From positions 3,588,366 to 3,652,365 of the forward strand of contig CM026427.1 in assembly GCA_014871385.1 (NCBI GenBank): DNA of 64,000 nucleotides. The letters are read 5' to 3'. The notes under the pieces were generated by a model that worked only from the letters and a program-made list of their open reading frames with translations, had not been told where the DNA came from and ran no database searches. The translations under genes and the position numbers were made by a program. Position 1 is the stretch's first letter. The number at the start of each line of letters is the position of its first letter. This DNA is from Ceratodon purpureus (lineage: Eukaryota; Streptophyta; Bryopsida; Pseudoditrichales; Ditrichaceae). Below are positions 22,401 to 34,925 of this stretch, one piece after another.

Positions 22401-23772
22401 CAACACATGGTGCCAAAGATAATGTCTGGAGCGCCGGGTTTCGGATCACATACGGAAGAGGCCGTAATTCTGCCTCCGCCTCCACCTGTTACTCCATATT
22501 TACCTCCGCCTCCGCCTCCGCCCCCACCTCCATTTCGATACTCGCAGGTTCATGACAGTCCTCGTGATCACCTTCCCCCTCATTTTCGTCCGCAACACCA
22601 CCCTGAACTCCGTCCTCCTCACCCTCTGGACGAGCCTTACTCTCCCTTCGAGCCGGCTCTGTTTCCTTCTATTTGTGGTGGGGTTACCTCCATGCAGGCT
22701 TACGTGAGTAGTGCATACCAGGCTGCCAGTGCAGTGCAAAGACAGGTGCATTTTATTTGATTGATATTTCACATGTCCGGAAATTCTGCTACGGCGTCCC
22801 ATTGTACTAGCAAGTCAAATACATGGCACTCTAGTGTTGCCGCCGTCCTAACTTGAGAACCTGTTTCTTGTGCAGCAACATGAGTTTCTGGGCAACAGTT
22901 ATCAACAGGTATAATTTATCCTGGGAGTGCACTCCTCTTCATGTTGGTCAGTCTAGATTAACCTGGTGTTATTCTAAACATTTGTACACATTCTTAAACA
23001 TGTTGATTATTTGCCTACTATTCCTCGGAAGGTTTTAGGCCTAATACTGTATACATCTAATATTCTGCGTCGTGTACAGATGATGGCATTACGTCAACAG
23101 CAGCATTTACAACAGCACCAACATCAGCAACATCAGCAACAGCAGCAGCAGCAGATGCAACAGCAGCAACAGCACCAGGGTAGTATGGGTGGAACGCAAC
23201 AGCCATCCTTGCAGTGGAATATGCCTGAGCGGGCGGAAGCAACCCTTCAGGACTTTATGGAATCGAACCCTAGTCAGGCAATCGTGCCTGCACAGATGAC
23301 AAGGTTTGTAGTGTATTCGTTGATATGGTTGAGCAAACATAGGCCTACCTAAATTCAATTGCTAATCGTCTTCCAGAATGATAGTGACTTAAACCTAGTT
23401 GATTGCAATGTTGGGCAGGGAAGTTGAAAGCAACAATGAAGCAAGTCCTTCTGGTTTAACCGCGGAAACGTTCACCAACCAGTCCGAACAAGCACATGGC
23501 AGCACCAGTGCTTCTAATTGGCATCAGGCCCACCATCATGCTCAGGCATACGCAAATTCTCAGTATTCAAATGGATTCTTCAATCAGGTAGTGTGACTGA
23601 TCGTCTGCAATATGATCTGAATTATTGATCTAGAGTTCCATGTCTTGTTATCTGCGGCTTATGAGGTTACTGTAGCCCCACTAGTGCTCCTAAATCCGAA
23701 TATCAGTTGAATTTTCATGCTGAGCAGATCTCAATCTAGTATTGGTGGCAGAGTGCAGATGCGTGGAAATGA
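19446..23772 (+). CDS. EDM2: EDM2-like PHD-finger/methyltransferase-fold protein, reading on into copied MIKC* exons
   Basis: Exons: 19446(or earlier)-19901, 19995-20356, 20474-20557, 20707-20946, 21052-21292, 21426-21518, 21616-21657, 21759-22745, then copied MADS exons 22876-22908, 23080-23303, 23419-23587, 23752-23772; 2952 nt in phase, 983 aa plus missing N-terminus. The protein begins DRLRKQRSLIEQYIDLDLAL, then an acidic stretch and EDM2-type atypical PHD fingers (SLCILCDDGGYLLCCDG; HQCYVCEGLGSSD; CPLHRCKKCGKG; ATCRRCPAAWHVKCLPR). After a linker comes the EDM2 methyltransferase-like region (LHGKRYTSYGRHFTKVEKL; IVDFSCGDNTFARLLL; GLNPPF; FYLPGSV) and a proline-rich stretch. In Arabidopsis, EDM2 controls heterochromatin-associated polyadenylation and an R gene; that role is family knowledge only. 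From about codon ICGGVT the frame is former MADS intron, then MADS K/C-terminal sequence ([16 protein letters not shown] onward). Without splicing at 22745 it stops at 22758-22760. Confidence 0.8.
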
Positions 23773-25321
23773 TGCACATCGATAAATGGCACCGATGTTA
23801 GAGAGGGAGGCTCAAGCGTGGGGATTTCTGGAGGTCGATCTGATCAGCACAAATGCTCTTATCGCTGGAGATTATTCGAAAAGCAATAGATACACCCCCG
23901 AGGAGTGAGGGTTTGACGAGGTTGGAATGACAGCAGCTGTTCCGAAGGGTTAGTCAGTCCATGCCTAACCGGCCTTGAGGACGTGCAGACCGAAGAGCCT
24001 GGTTGAACTGCAAGGAGCGTCGGAGTACCTAAGGTAAAGTAGAGCTTCCAGGTTGGATGACTTTTGGGAATGATCGGAAATGAGTTTAGCACTAGGTTGA
24101 GGTACAAATATAGTGTAAATGGTGACGTTGGTCACTTAATCTCAACCGGTAAGGAATGGGTTTGAAAATTTTGGTTCAGGGAGATCACCGAGTAGCCAGC
24201 CAGGAATCAGGATATATGGTGCCATAGCCTCGTTAAACAGTAACTTGGATCTGTCTTTCTTCTGGCAATTGAAGATTGAACCCGACGTATAATAGTACCT
24301 CAGCGGGATGTGTTGAAAGTTGGTGCTGCTGCCTCGGGATGCAACCTTTCAACACATCCTCAACATGTATTGAAAGTTGGAGTGCATGCAACTAGATGCA
24401 ACCTTGGTCTTGATGCTTCTGGGGCTGGGAGTGTGGAGTTGTAGTAGTACTCCACTTGTACTGAGGATACACTTGTATTGTGAAGGAGCTTTCAGTTGAA
24501 ATGTGACGTGGGTATCATCCATTTTGACGACCTTTTGAGTTGGCATGTCACATTTATGATGTGTTATGACGTTTTTGTTGGTTATATATCAAATATAATA
24601 TCATTACAGTGCCAGACTATTCTCTGGCTTTGAGGTATTCGATCACCATTGACTGTGATGTCATTCATGTACGAATGACACACTCAACAGCACCATCTTG
24701 CTTCTGTGATTCAAAGTTGAGATCACACACCGCAAAGCCTGTTCTTATGTTCACCACCTGTTGATGGTTATCCTACTCGAGCATCGGTAATGAAGGTTGT
24801 GATGCAATGCTGTTTTCATCTACAGGAGAATTCGTTGCCGGAACATGCCCATTTGAAAACATAAAAGGAGTTTCCTAGGGAACTGTGTTCAAAGGGAATG
24901 TCAGCGTACATGCTTATTTTGCAACGAAATCATTGCTGGAGACGATTTAAAAAATATTGATGAGCCCTATCTTTTTGTGTGCCACCTGAGTTCTAACTTA
25001 TATGAAAGACGAGGCGTTTACCACCAGAGGATTTGTAGTAAATAATAGTGCCATGTTGTCATTGTACTCAGGGGAGGAAAAGGGTCAAGAAATGGAATTA
25101 AGAGCTGCCAATGTTGACAACAATACAGACAAGGAGGGTTGCTTCCCCAACATCCTTTTACCTGGTCTCGCGAGGAACGAGGGCGGAACGTTGAGTGCCG
25201 GAAAGAGAAGACGTAAAGGCACTGGCAGAGGCACTGGGTCAAGACGGACCAACACTTGACGCCCAGTGGCAACGCGACTAAGACAAACTGCGTTAAGTGC
25301 ATGGAGCAAGAGGCGGTCCAC
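22672..25321 (+). repeat. Segmental duplication, copy B, joined to the EDM2-like gene
   Basis: This is a direct copy of 14711-17378. The left breakpoint falls inside the EDM2-like coding exon, so nine codons (ICGGVTSMQ) come from a former MADS intron. The copied exons keep their splice sites. The Ser-rich exon has lost 204 nt compared with copy A, an in-frame deletion of 68 codons. Upstream MADS exons (MADS, I and most of K) are absent, so alone it would be a 5'-truncated pseudogene. Confidence 0.92.
24306..24359. repeat. Hairpin, copy B
   Basis: This is the counterpart of 16567-16620: GGATGTGTTGAAAGTTG pairs with CAACCTTTCAACACATCC. The stem is unchanged although the loop differs from copy A. 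Confidence 0.5.
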
Positions 25322-27099
25322 TTTCGTCCTTTATTCTCACCCTGGCTACTGTACAAACCAACTCATCCATTCCATCCGACCGCCAGCCAGCCCATCGTAA
25401 TGCCATTTGAATAATGCACAGATTCGTTAAATATCAGAAAATCAACGCTCCATCCAGGATGTCTTTTGCTGTTGCCGTTCATTGCCGAAGGTGAAGCGGT
25501 TGCATAAAGAATTCAGTTTTCCATCAACATGGTAACGGAAATTGAATTATCCTATGTTTGACAAAGTCACAGGATTGTTTTTCGTTTTGGATACAAATGG
25601 GATCTTGCTGAGACCGGCTGTGATGCAACAAACTTTGAACTGTCATCGGCATAAAATCACCGAGTAAGATTTCCTTCTTCACCGTCGGCATTGGATTAGT
25701 AAATCTGGAACTACCGATACCTTTTCGAACGCATTATTCATTAGCCAATTGACAAATATACATTGCAATACGTGAATATCCCTGCAAGAAGGTGAAATTA
25801 AGAAATCAGTTACGCAGTTCCAAAAACACACTGTGTTCGAAGGTGTAACTCCTTGACGTGGTTAATAATTTAATAGCTGATCAAGCGGCCGTGCTCTTTT
25901 TTCCTACAGAATGTCGTTCCATGTCATGAGCATTTGTAGCTGCAGAAATGGAAGCCAGGCAGTGCAGGACGCATGCCCGGGATGAGAATAGAAACTATTA
26001 GGAATTACGGCTCCAGGGCTCGCCCACTAGCCCCATGATGTCACCTTGCGCACTCGCATCCGCCCTACGCGGCCCCGGAATAGTCTTTCACCAGCCTCTG
26101 ACACTGTCCCACAGCAACACGTAGACCCGCAAATCCTCCGGGAGGTGCGAGGACGGGTGAAAAATATAATGGTAGAAAATGGGGAGTAGAGACTGAACTG
26201 GTGTGAAATCATCCAATTTTCACCGGCTGCCACCAGTTTCCGGACCTGATTTCGATGCATGGGAGTGAAACCGTGAAAATGCCTTGTTGATCGAAGGCGA
26301 CAAAAGGCAGAAGGAACACCTGCAAGTTGGATCACCCGCCGGAAGGGGAAGCAGTGTGGACTCATCGCTACCGGCTAGACTGCGATGCAACGCTATCTTT
26401 GGATTCGGAGCCAGCCGCGACGGGTTGGCTGCCAGGTCCCACCACCAATTGGCGAGCAAGGAGCTCCAAGCTGCGCTTGCGCTCGCCCTGGGCGACGCAG
26501 CCTGGATGGCAGGGGCAGGAAGGGCAGGGCAGCAGGATGCGAGGATGCGCTAAGTTACATGATGCCAGCCCCGTCTCGCCATCCCAGTCCCCCGGCCACG
26601 CGTAGTATCACGTCCTCCATTCCCTCCCTCCACCCCTTGGGCTAAGTTAGCATCCCAGTCAGTTTACTCCACCTGCCCACCTTCACAGGCTCGTCCGTTC
26701 ACGTCATTCAATCCATTTCGTGTGCAGCCTTCTCAGCTCCGTGCAGATTCCTGGAATGGATCTTGCCCTGCAAGGTGCCCCTCGGAAGCATCATGATTCC
26801 ACCGGTTTTACTCTAGCTCCGACTGAACCCTGCGACGGCACCTGCGACAGTAACCATGAGCCGATAATATGCTGCTCACGGCGCCCAATGTTCCAGTGAT
26901 CGCTGGTTACTGACGTTCAGGAGGTTCATCGCTAGCTCTACAAGTTTCGTAATCTGGCTCCGAGGTCAAGGTTTGGAGTGCAGGAAGTCTAGCTGGGGTC
27001 TACTTTTGTATAGGACGTGGGGAATTGCTTGTTAATTGTGAGTGGATTGTACTAGAGAGATTGGTTTGGAATTGCTGGAGTGGTAGAGGATTTGTAGAG
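25322..27099 (+). promoter_or_regulatory. Upstream region of MIKC* gene 2, no gene supported
   Basis: The tract includes a GC-rich island at about 26220-26640 with overlapping open frames on both strands, none resembling a known protein. A GC-rich island also precedes MIKC* gene 1. The last few hundred bases before 27100 probably hold the leader; no clear TATA box was chosen. Confidence 0.35.
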
Positions 27100-30000
27100 A
27101 TGGGGAGGGTGAAGTTAGAGATTAAGAAGATCGAGAATCCGACCAACAGACAGGTGACGTACTCGAAGCGGCGGAATGGGCTTATTAAGAAGGCGTATGA
27201 GTTGTCAGTGCTGTGCGATATCGACCTTGCCCTTATAATGTTCTCGCCGTCCGGGAAACTCACTCAGTACAGCAATTGCAGGTTCGTTGATGAATCTAAA
27301 TATCGGTTCACTATATAACCTTTGTTGTTTTGGAATTCTTTGTTTCAAGAATGCTGACAGCTTCGAATTATGAAATAGGGAATTGACCTAATGCAGGTTT
27401 GTCTTAGAAAGGATGATTTGAGTTTCGACAATATTTGATCAATTGTTCGGAATCTAGTTTCACTGCATTGAGATGCGGTGCATATCATATATGTCGGGCA
27501 TTCGATTCTTAGAGAACGACGCAACAGTTTCAGACTACCTGGTATTGTATTAAGGACATTCAGAAGTGGTGTGCACTGGACATCTTTAAGATCTGTATTT
27601 GTAGAGTGACCTGCGTTAACCTATTACTTTCGGCTTGGAAAGTTAACATGTTAATTGGTGAGATAACTCAATCCTAACTCGTTCCTGGATGGCAGCATCG
27701 AAGATGTCATTGGTCGATTCGCCAATTTGCCTATGCACGAACGAAACAAAAGGTGTGCAAGTCGTCCAGTGCATTGATTTTTGATTCGATCTTAGTTTTT
27801 CATATGATATAAGATTCGAATTGTAATTGCATTGGTCGTAATGGTCCTACACAGGACACTGCCCTGACTGTCCGAAATTTGAACATTTTTCATAGGTTGT
27901 CAGCCAATTTTCAATATCCTGACAACTTTTTCATCTGCTTGTTTGTGCTTGTGGGACGATAATGGATTACTTTCAGAAAGATTGAAAATCTTGAGGTATG
28001 TTATCAAATTTCTAATACTACAGGATTGCACAGTAAATTCGTTTGGAGTCCTGTAGGTTTAATAACAAGTGCTGCAACGCATTTCAAGTGAGATACGGTC
28101 CCGTAAATCCAACTAGTACTAAACCTGGAAGGCCAAACTTGTGGGGATGTGTGCAGTATCTACACAAGGCCCTAAAGAAACTCGCAGGAGATAAGGAACT
28201 GGTCTCGAATCAGCTCATCTCTGGAAGGTGAGCACCCCAGTTTGTACACTTCTCGAGCCTCAGTTTTGCGAGAAGCATGCCGATCTTTTCTTTTTCGATA
28301 TGAGATGCCGTGATGATGAACAATGGTTAACAATTTGCAAGCTGTGTATAGATCTCTTCTGAATCTGGTTCTCGAGTTGCAAGACAGTTCATGTACTGAC
28401 TTCAGCCATGGCATGTTGTGTTTGCTTCTCGGTCGAGAACAGTAAGAGCTACGAAGTAGGGGTAAGCTGCATTCTCTAGTCATCGAGTTCATGGTTCTCA
28501 ATTTTCTGTTTTTATGACATGGCAGCTCACATTGAACTACACTAAGATTATGAAGAGTAAACTAATGTCTAGTGAACATCCGAGGATTATGTTGGGAAGG
28601 AAGCTGTCGTGTATTTGATTTCTTGGAAAGCAACACGTGATAATTTAGCAAATCAGAATCACTGAATACGTGGTCCTTGCGCAGTTGTTGCAAGAGGAGT
28701 TGAAGAAATCGCAACAAGAGAAAGAGTTGGTTCAACAACGAGCTAGGTACGTGGCCTCAGCAATTAGTTACCATCCCCTTTTCTGTATTTACCGTCATTT
28801 TGTAGTGTAATTTGAATTCAATCTGACACAAGTATGTCCAATGCAGATTGTATTTGGCTGACGAGCAGCTTCTTCAGAGTGTAACGTCTGTTCAACAACT
28901 GGCGAACATGGAGACAGAACTGGAACAGGCAATTGAGCGAGTGCGAGCAAGAAAGGTGATGGGCCACAAAGAATAACCAAGTTGCTAGCACCTTTTTCTG
29001 TGATGTGAACCATCGGAACATGTCAGTCCATCGTGCTTAAATTAACCGGGTATATCTGTACATATTTGCAGGCTTATGTGAACAGTGCTTATCAGGCTGC
29101 TTCAGCAATGCAAAGACAGGTCCCTAACCCTTCAACTCCAACTTCAATTGGTGTTGAATCATGTACAACAGCTACTTAATTAGTTCCTGAAGACAATCAA
29201 TTTATGTACTGTTACTAACCGCCTTGATTTCTTTTGAATGTAGATGTTGGCATTGCGCGCTCAACAGCAACAACAACAGCAACAAGGAGGAATGCCGGGG
29301 GGCCAACCACCCTTCTTGCAATGGAATAATCCTGAGCGTGGCGAAGCAATTCTTCAGGATTTCATGGATCAGCAAGGAAACTCTCAAGCAATTGTGCCAG
29401 TGCAAATGAACAGGTATATACAATCTCTTGAGATGCACTTCACATTTATGTCAAATACTTGCTTCATGTTCAATATTCATGTCCTTGAATGTTTTTGAAA
29501 ATCTTTTGTGCCTGCAGGGAAGTGGCGAGCAATACCGACGCGGGTCCTTCCAGTTTCTTCCCACAGTCAGCTTCACAATCAAACCTACACAGCTTGGCCG
29601 GACAGATGAGCCTAGTGGGAACTAGCAGAGGGTTGAACATCCATGATATGGCCCTGGAGCGCTCTAGTGTTCAGTATGAAGATCAGAAAAAAGCCAAAGG
29701 CGAGGCTAATACTGGCTTCGCTTCTTCAAGCAGCAGTGGCGCTGCTGCTGAAGGGACTGCCGAAACTTTCACTGGCCAATCTGAGCCTGCTCACGGAGGC
29801 GCCAGTGCCTCCAACTGGCAAATTTCACATCAAGCTCATCACCATGCGCAGGCATACTCTACCGCGCAGTACCCTAGTGGGTACTTCAGCCAGGTATGAA
29901 TTGGTATATAATCTAGTTTTAAGTTTTACTTCCTATATCATTGCAAGAGAGATACAATTGGCATCCTTAAGATGTTGAGTGTTTAAATTTTTTTTTATTG

Positions 30001-30159
30001 ATGTACATGTTAGGTGAAGAGTTGGGCTACTTGTTAGTTTGCATGTTTTGCACTGAGGAATTGTCTGTTTAAGCTAGACCTTTGCTAGCTTCAGATTGAA
30101 AATTGGAGGCTTAGCTAAACTGGATTGATTGTGTGCAGAATTCGGATGCTTGGAAATAG
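27100..30159 (+). CDS. MIKC*-type MADS-box transcription factor, gene 2 (377 aa, 11 exons)
   Basis: Exons: 27100-27281, 27696-27752, 27977-27995, 28157-28227, 28443-28461, 28685-28746, 28847-28955, 29072-29119, 29244-29413, 29518-29893, 30139-30159; all phases agree (1134 nt). The MADS domain is nearly identical to gene 1 (one difference, Leu for Val after CDID). The I region is split over small exons ([50 protein letters not shown]). The K-like region continues [21 protein letters not shown] short poly-Gln run, a Ser-rich C-terminal region and the ending NSDAWK complete the protein. It differs from gene 1 in having one I exon instead of two, an intron at 28747-28846 that gene 1 lacks, and no QHEFL exon. 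An in-frame GTG or other codon upstream is not needed; ATG 27100 starts the invariant MGR. It is a probable nuclear gametophytic regulator and dimer partner of other MIKC* factors. Confidence 0.9.
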
Positions 30160-31420
30160 TTTCACCATGTATGGTGGAGCTTACCAATGAAGCGATCTTA
30201 AAGGCACAAAGGATTTAGTGTTTTACTTCTTTGAGGGCTGATTAATCATGGCCAAGAAACTTCCAACTGTGGCTTTACAGCATCCTTCTTCAAGATAATT
30301 GTGTGGGAGTTCTACAAAAGTTAGAATGAAGCGTGCAGAGGTCCGAAACGAACCTGCGATTTGATTGAATCACTATAGTTTCTCGGGATTATTCAAAGCC
30401 CCCGAGCAATGGTTCAATTATTTTCCAGTAGGGAGTTCATGCACGCCATCTGTGAATCAGCTCCTTGCAATCGGAGGTTGAAAGACCCAAAGACGACGCA
30501 GTGACAAAGGTCACCAGCGTTTGATCCATTCTTAGTTACTCGTGACGACACGGCTACATTGTTGCACAGCTATTCTATTCCCATAGAAAACAAAGTCCTG
30601 GACCTCCAAAATTTATTAATTGCTCCTGCAACTGACGTCCAGAATATAATATTACCCTATCAGCTCAGGCTTCTTTAGAGTGATAGTCATTGGGGAGTTG
30701 CTGCAGTTCTCGCTTCTAGACTACTTCAAGGTGGCCAGTTTGTTTCAGAGATCAGATTCCCTGGATATAATATATATTTGATCTGGGCACACTGTGAGCG
30801 ATGATTGTCCACTAAGTGTTGATTAATGAGGACAATTCTCAATTTTGAAGATGGCCTTGTCAGTTGAAAGTCCTTGCATTGGTAAACGATGGACTCCTGT
30901 ATTCGGTCTTGAACCACTTAACATTTGTTGTTTCGTCAAAGTCTGTGCTTTACATGTCTGGACCTTGTTGGTGACACGAGCCACTGACACCTCGGTTTCG
31001 CGGATAATATTCAAAATTGCGTATAGTGTCTGCAGTTTCAAATGAGTCGGCAAAATTTGTGGAATGCTGTAACGATGCTCCGACATCTGAGTAGACTGTT
31101 TGTATTTATATTAAATCCGAAGACAAGGCTGCAAACCCTTGTTTGCAGTGTACTGATTGGGATGAACCGTTGCAGGCACAATTGGTGAAGTTGGCGTGCA
31201 TGATGAGAGTGACAAATTTAATCCTTCCAAAAGAAGGCCCTTCCGAGTAAGTAGTAACGGCAAGCAGGTTTACGGGACGAGAACCGTAGCAGCCAGTCAT
31301 GGCACAGCTCCCAAGTCATGTTGAAGCCAGGCGCTACGGTTTGGCAAGGAATATAGGCCCCCGGAAAGGTGAAATTTAGTAAAAATATTAAACAGTTGAG
31401 GATCACCTGGGTTTGGAGCT
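30160..31420. other. 3' flank of MIKC* gene 2 and spacer
   Basis: Open frames are short and unrelated to known proteins. The left part probably holds the 3' UTR of gene 2. No repeat or RNA gene was recognised. Confidence 0.4.
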
Positions 31421-32160
31421 ATGTACCACAATAGAACGAGTTCGTTTGCTTCGGGTGATGCTTTTGATGAGAAGATTGGGCGTACATCCATCGCTGTTCC
31501 TCATTCCCAGCTGAACAGTTCCAAAGACAATTCTGGTAAGTTTTGTCAGATTTGTCTACACTTGCCGGAGCCTATTCTCAGCCAGTTCGCGGGCATAATT
31601 AAATGGTTTTTCTTCATAATTCAAACCTGTCACCACCTGTGATACCGTAGTTCCCTTCTTTACAGTGTTTTACTCCCTGTATAATAGATCATTTTTGGTT
31701 CATGGAAACAATAAAGGTCAGATATCTGAAATGACAGCAGATGATGCAGGCCAATCGGCACTTTTAGGTGATGTACTTTAGTATCGCATTTTGCTAGTTT
31801 TGAAAACTTAATGGGTCACTTGATGTCCTGTACACGTTGTACTTTCTCTGAATTTGGCATTGAGCTATCAGTATGTAAGAGCTGCACAAGGGACATGTGA
31901 ATTCAACAGAAACATACTGTGTTTGCAAAGAATATCGACTGGAGGTAAAATAAAGCGATATCTGCTTTTACGACATCTACATGCAAATCACTCAATCCCT
32001 CCAAGTTCTGAGTGATGAGAGTAACAATCACGGTGGGGGAGGAATTTTGAACACGTCTTGAACCAGTCCCCTCGGTTTGCGTGTTATCCCGACTTTGTTA
32101 GAAAGTGTCTATCTCTGCCTTCTTGCAGCTTCTGAGGTGCCCCCACGCCGAGCCAGTTGA
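31421..32160 (+). CDS. Candidate small gene, three exons, 65 aa, unknown function
   Basis: Exons 31421-31535, 31717-31767 and 32129-32160 join with phases 1 and 1 (198 nt). ATG is at 31421 and TGA at 32158-32160. Donors are TTCTG|GTAAGT and TTTAG|GTGATG; acceptors are ATAAAG and CTTGCAG. The middle acceptor has a weak pyrimidine tract. The product starts MYHNRTSSFASGDAFDEKIG and ends SEVPPRRAS; it is hydrophilic, with no membrane segment or signal peptide, and matches no family I know. Further exons, or non-coding status, are possible. Confidence 0.35.
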
Positions 32161-33690
32161 ACCTTGAGGCTGTGGCGTGAAGAAAGCACTTCCGTCCGCT
32201 TCAAGTGATCAGGAGGAGCTATATAATTCAATTTAGTTCACCATATTCTGCGAAGAGTTATACTACTCAGGACTGAATTATCTAGGCACAAGCAATGACC
32301 CACTTCAACCGGTCGCAATTTTAGTTTTCCTTGCAATTCAACCAAATTTATCAATCACTTACACAGGCTTCAGTAACTAATTGCATTGTGCGCCCAGCAG
32401 AACAGTCCACAGTGCAATTCAATGGACAGTTGATGGATTTTCTTTGGGAAATTAATACGGCAACTTAACATAGTAGACCATAAAAACGCATCATTTACAA
32501 AATTGTAGACTGTAATTTCTGGAGGGATCTGCAGTATATCCTTCGAACGCCAACGTCGACGATGTCAGAAACCCAAGTGTTTATCCACGCATTTCGATGC
32601 GGAAAAGTTGTTAACAGATGATCCAGACTCTGACGCATTGTGAGTTGTACTCTGCAGATTTTCAGTATTCAGCAATAGCACAACCTACCCACTTTCTCTC
32701 CAGTATCTGATAGAAAGGCCACATATACATGCAAATTTATGTAACGATATCTGGTATGGCCCTCCGCATAATCACTTTACTTTTCACATTCTCAGTTTTG
32801 AATTTTTGAATGGAAATCACTGCAATAGGCCGGCCTGTGACTAACTCATTCCCATGATTATTTTCCATAATATAAATGTATATCTCCACAAAGTAGGGAA
32901 GCACTTATGAATCACACTCAGTAATTATTCCCCTAAACTCTAATGAGAAATTTTCTAAGCTAGCACGTCCAAAACAGACGTTGTTTGGCTCTTGACGACC
33001 TGTACAAATAGCCCAAGTTTTAGCATACATTAATCACTATGATCACTTGAAAAAGCTATGTAGGAGTTTTAAGACAAACATTTAATGCACGGTTCTACTT
33101 TAGTAAAGCAATTTGATATAGCTACTTGTCTTGAGAGTACCTGGTTGAGCTAGACTTCGTGGTTGTCTCAAGGAGAAAAGGCATGTCTAAGTCAATGATT
33201 AGATATCTGTACAGATTTGAATAATCCTGTAAGTTATGGGAAAAGTGTCGACTAATTTAGTTTGCTAGCATTATAAGGTGATCAAAATTCAAATGGCTAC
33301 AAAGGTATGTTGAAAGAAAAAGGATACTGGAAAATGATATTTACATCAATTCTCCGAGAAAAGGTAGTAATCCAGTTAAACAGTACCTAAATTCTGCAAA
33401 GCATGCACATTGATTTCACAGGCAAAGCAATGAGTTCTGAAAAATGGGTAACGACTCATACGTCAAGTTTATCCGATGGGTGTAAATTCAATTTCACTGC
33501 CGTATTCATGATTGTATTCACATGGTCAACTCTACACTCAGATGATTCTCAAATGACTACATAATCTGTAGTCAATCTCAACAATTCAATGCAAGTCGTC
33601 TTGCATAAGAAATGCTGGCATATCAATTCTCTAAATCAATTCTCCCGAAAACTTTGTTTCATCTACTCTAAACTGCAACTCGAAAAAAAG
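32161..33690. other. Spacer between the candidate small gene and the CAD-like gene
   Basis: AT-rich, with no supported gene. The right end contains the 3' UTR of the minus-strand CAD-like gene. Confidence 0.4.
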
Positions 33691-34925
33691 TTATTGTTGA
33701 ACACTGTCCAAGTCCAGCACGAACCGATACTTGACATCATTATTGGCCAATCTCTCCATAGCTGTGTTGCACTCTGCAACGGGAAGCGTCTCCACCAAGC
33801 ATGTGATGTTGTTCTTGCCACAAAACTCCAACATCTCCTCCGTCTCCTTCATTCCACCAATCAGACTCCCAGCAACCATTTTGCGGCCAGCAACGAGCTG
33901 CACGGGCAACACACTCAGCTCCTTCTCGGGAATTCCAACCAGGCACATCTTGCCGTTCGACTTCAATGTAGAAAGGTAAGGGTTTAGCGAATGTTGAACG
34001 GAAATGGTGTTAATAATGAAGTCGAGTGACTTCGCCTTAGCGTTCATGGCCTCCTCATCTCTGCTCACAACAAAATCATCAGCGCCTAACAATTCTCGTG
34101 CCTCCTTTTCCTTGCTCGGGGAGGTACTAAAAACAGTGACATGCATGCCGAATGCTTTCCCAAATTTGACAGCCATGTGGCCCAATCCGCCCAACCCTAC
34201 GACTCCAAACTTGGCGCCCTTCACGTTCATGCCGAAGTAGAGCATGGGACTCCAAATTGTGATACCGGCGCACAAGAGCGGCGCTGCGGCATCCTTGGGA
34301 AGATTCTCTGGAATGTGCACCACGAATTTCTCATTTGCGACCATGATGGTGGAGTACCCGCCCTGTGTGGCTGTACCGTCGGGGAGGACGTCGTTGTAGG
34401 TCCACACCATCTTGTCGCAGTACTGCTCCAATCCTTTATCGCATGAGTCGCAGTTATGGCACGAGTATACCATGCATCCAACTCCGACCGTGTCACCTAC
34501 TTTGAACTTCGACACCGCGGAGCCGACTGATGTCACCGTGCCCACGATTTCGTGTCCGGGGACCATTGGGTATTTGGAATTCCCCCAATCACCTCGGAGC
34601 TGGTGCAAGTCGGAATGGCAAATGCCGCAGTAGTGAACTTTAAGTGTCACATCTTCGGCACCGGCAGGCCTGCACAACAGAAATTTCAAGACGTGCTGAA
34701 TACACTTCACTCGAGAATTCGCAGGAGTAATCAGGAGGGAAAATTATCCACTAAAGAAGCAAAAGCATCCCTTTGTTTAGAATTGTGTAAGATACACAAC
34801 GACTTGAAGATGAAATTAGAATGTATTACATACTTGCGAGTGAACTTGAAGGGGCTCATGTGGCCGGTGGTGTCCTTGGCGGCGTAACCGAACACCTCGA
34901 TGGGTACATGAGCGTCTGAACCCAT
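33691..34925 (-). CDS. CAD: Cinnamyl alcohol dehydrogenase family protein (zinc, NADP(H)-dependent), 356 aa
   Basis: Two exons on the minus strand: 34834-34925 and 33691-34669. They join inside a Lys codon (…KFTRK-PAGAEDVTL). Medium-chain dehydrogenase signatures are complete. The catalytic zinc ligands are C48 (GICHSD), H70-E71 (PGHEIVG) and C164. The structural zinc cysteines are C101, C104, C107 and C115. The nucleotide-binding GLGGLG is at 189-194, and a Ser-rich strand end after HVTVFSTS fits NADP preference. W120 and the DVLPDGTATQGGYS segment place it in the plant CAD/sinapyl-like group. The family reduces hydroxycinnamaldehydes to alcohols in the cytosol. A moss enzyme of this type would serve phenylpropanoid or defence phenolics, not true lignin. 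The start at 34925 gives MGSDAHVPIEVFGY; five codons upstream, at 34940, is an in-frame non-canonical start context and is not preferred. Confidence 0.92.

Noticed and set aside
26284-26605. Overlapping open frames in the GC-rich island before MIKC* gene 2
   Set aside because: GC-rich DNA gives long frames by chance. Three frames are open at once, and there is no domain or splice context.
33740-34496. Alternative frames on both strands over the CAD-like gene
   Set aside because: The CAD frame has all family motifs; the others are shadows.
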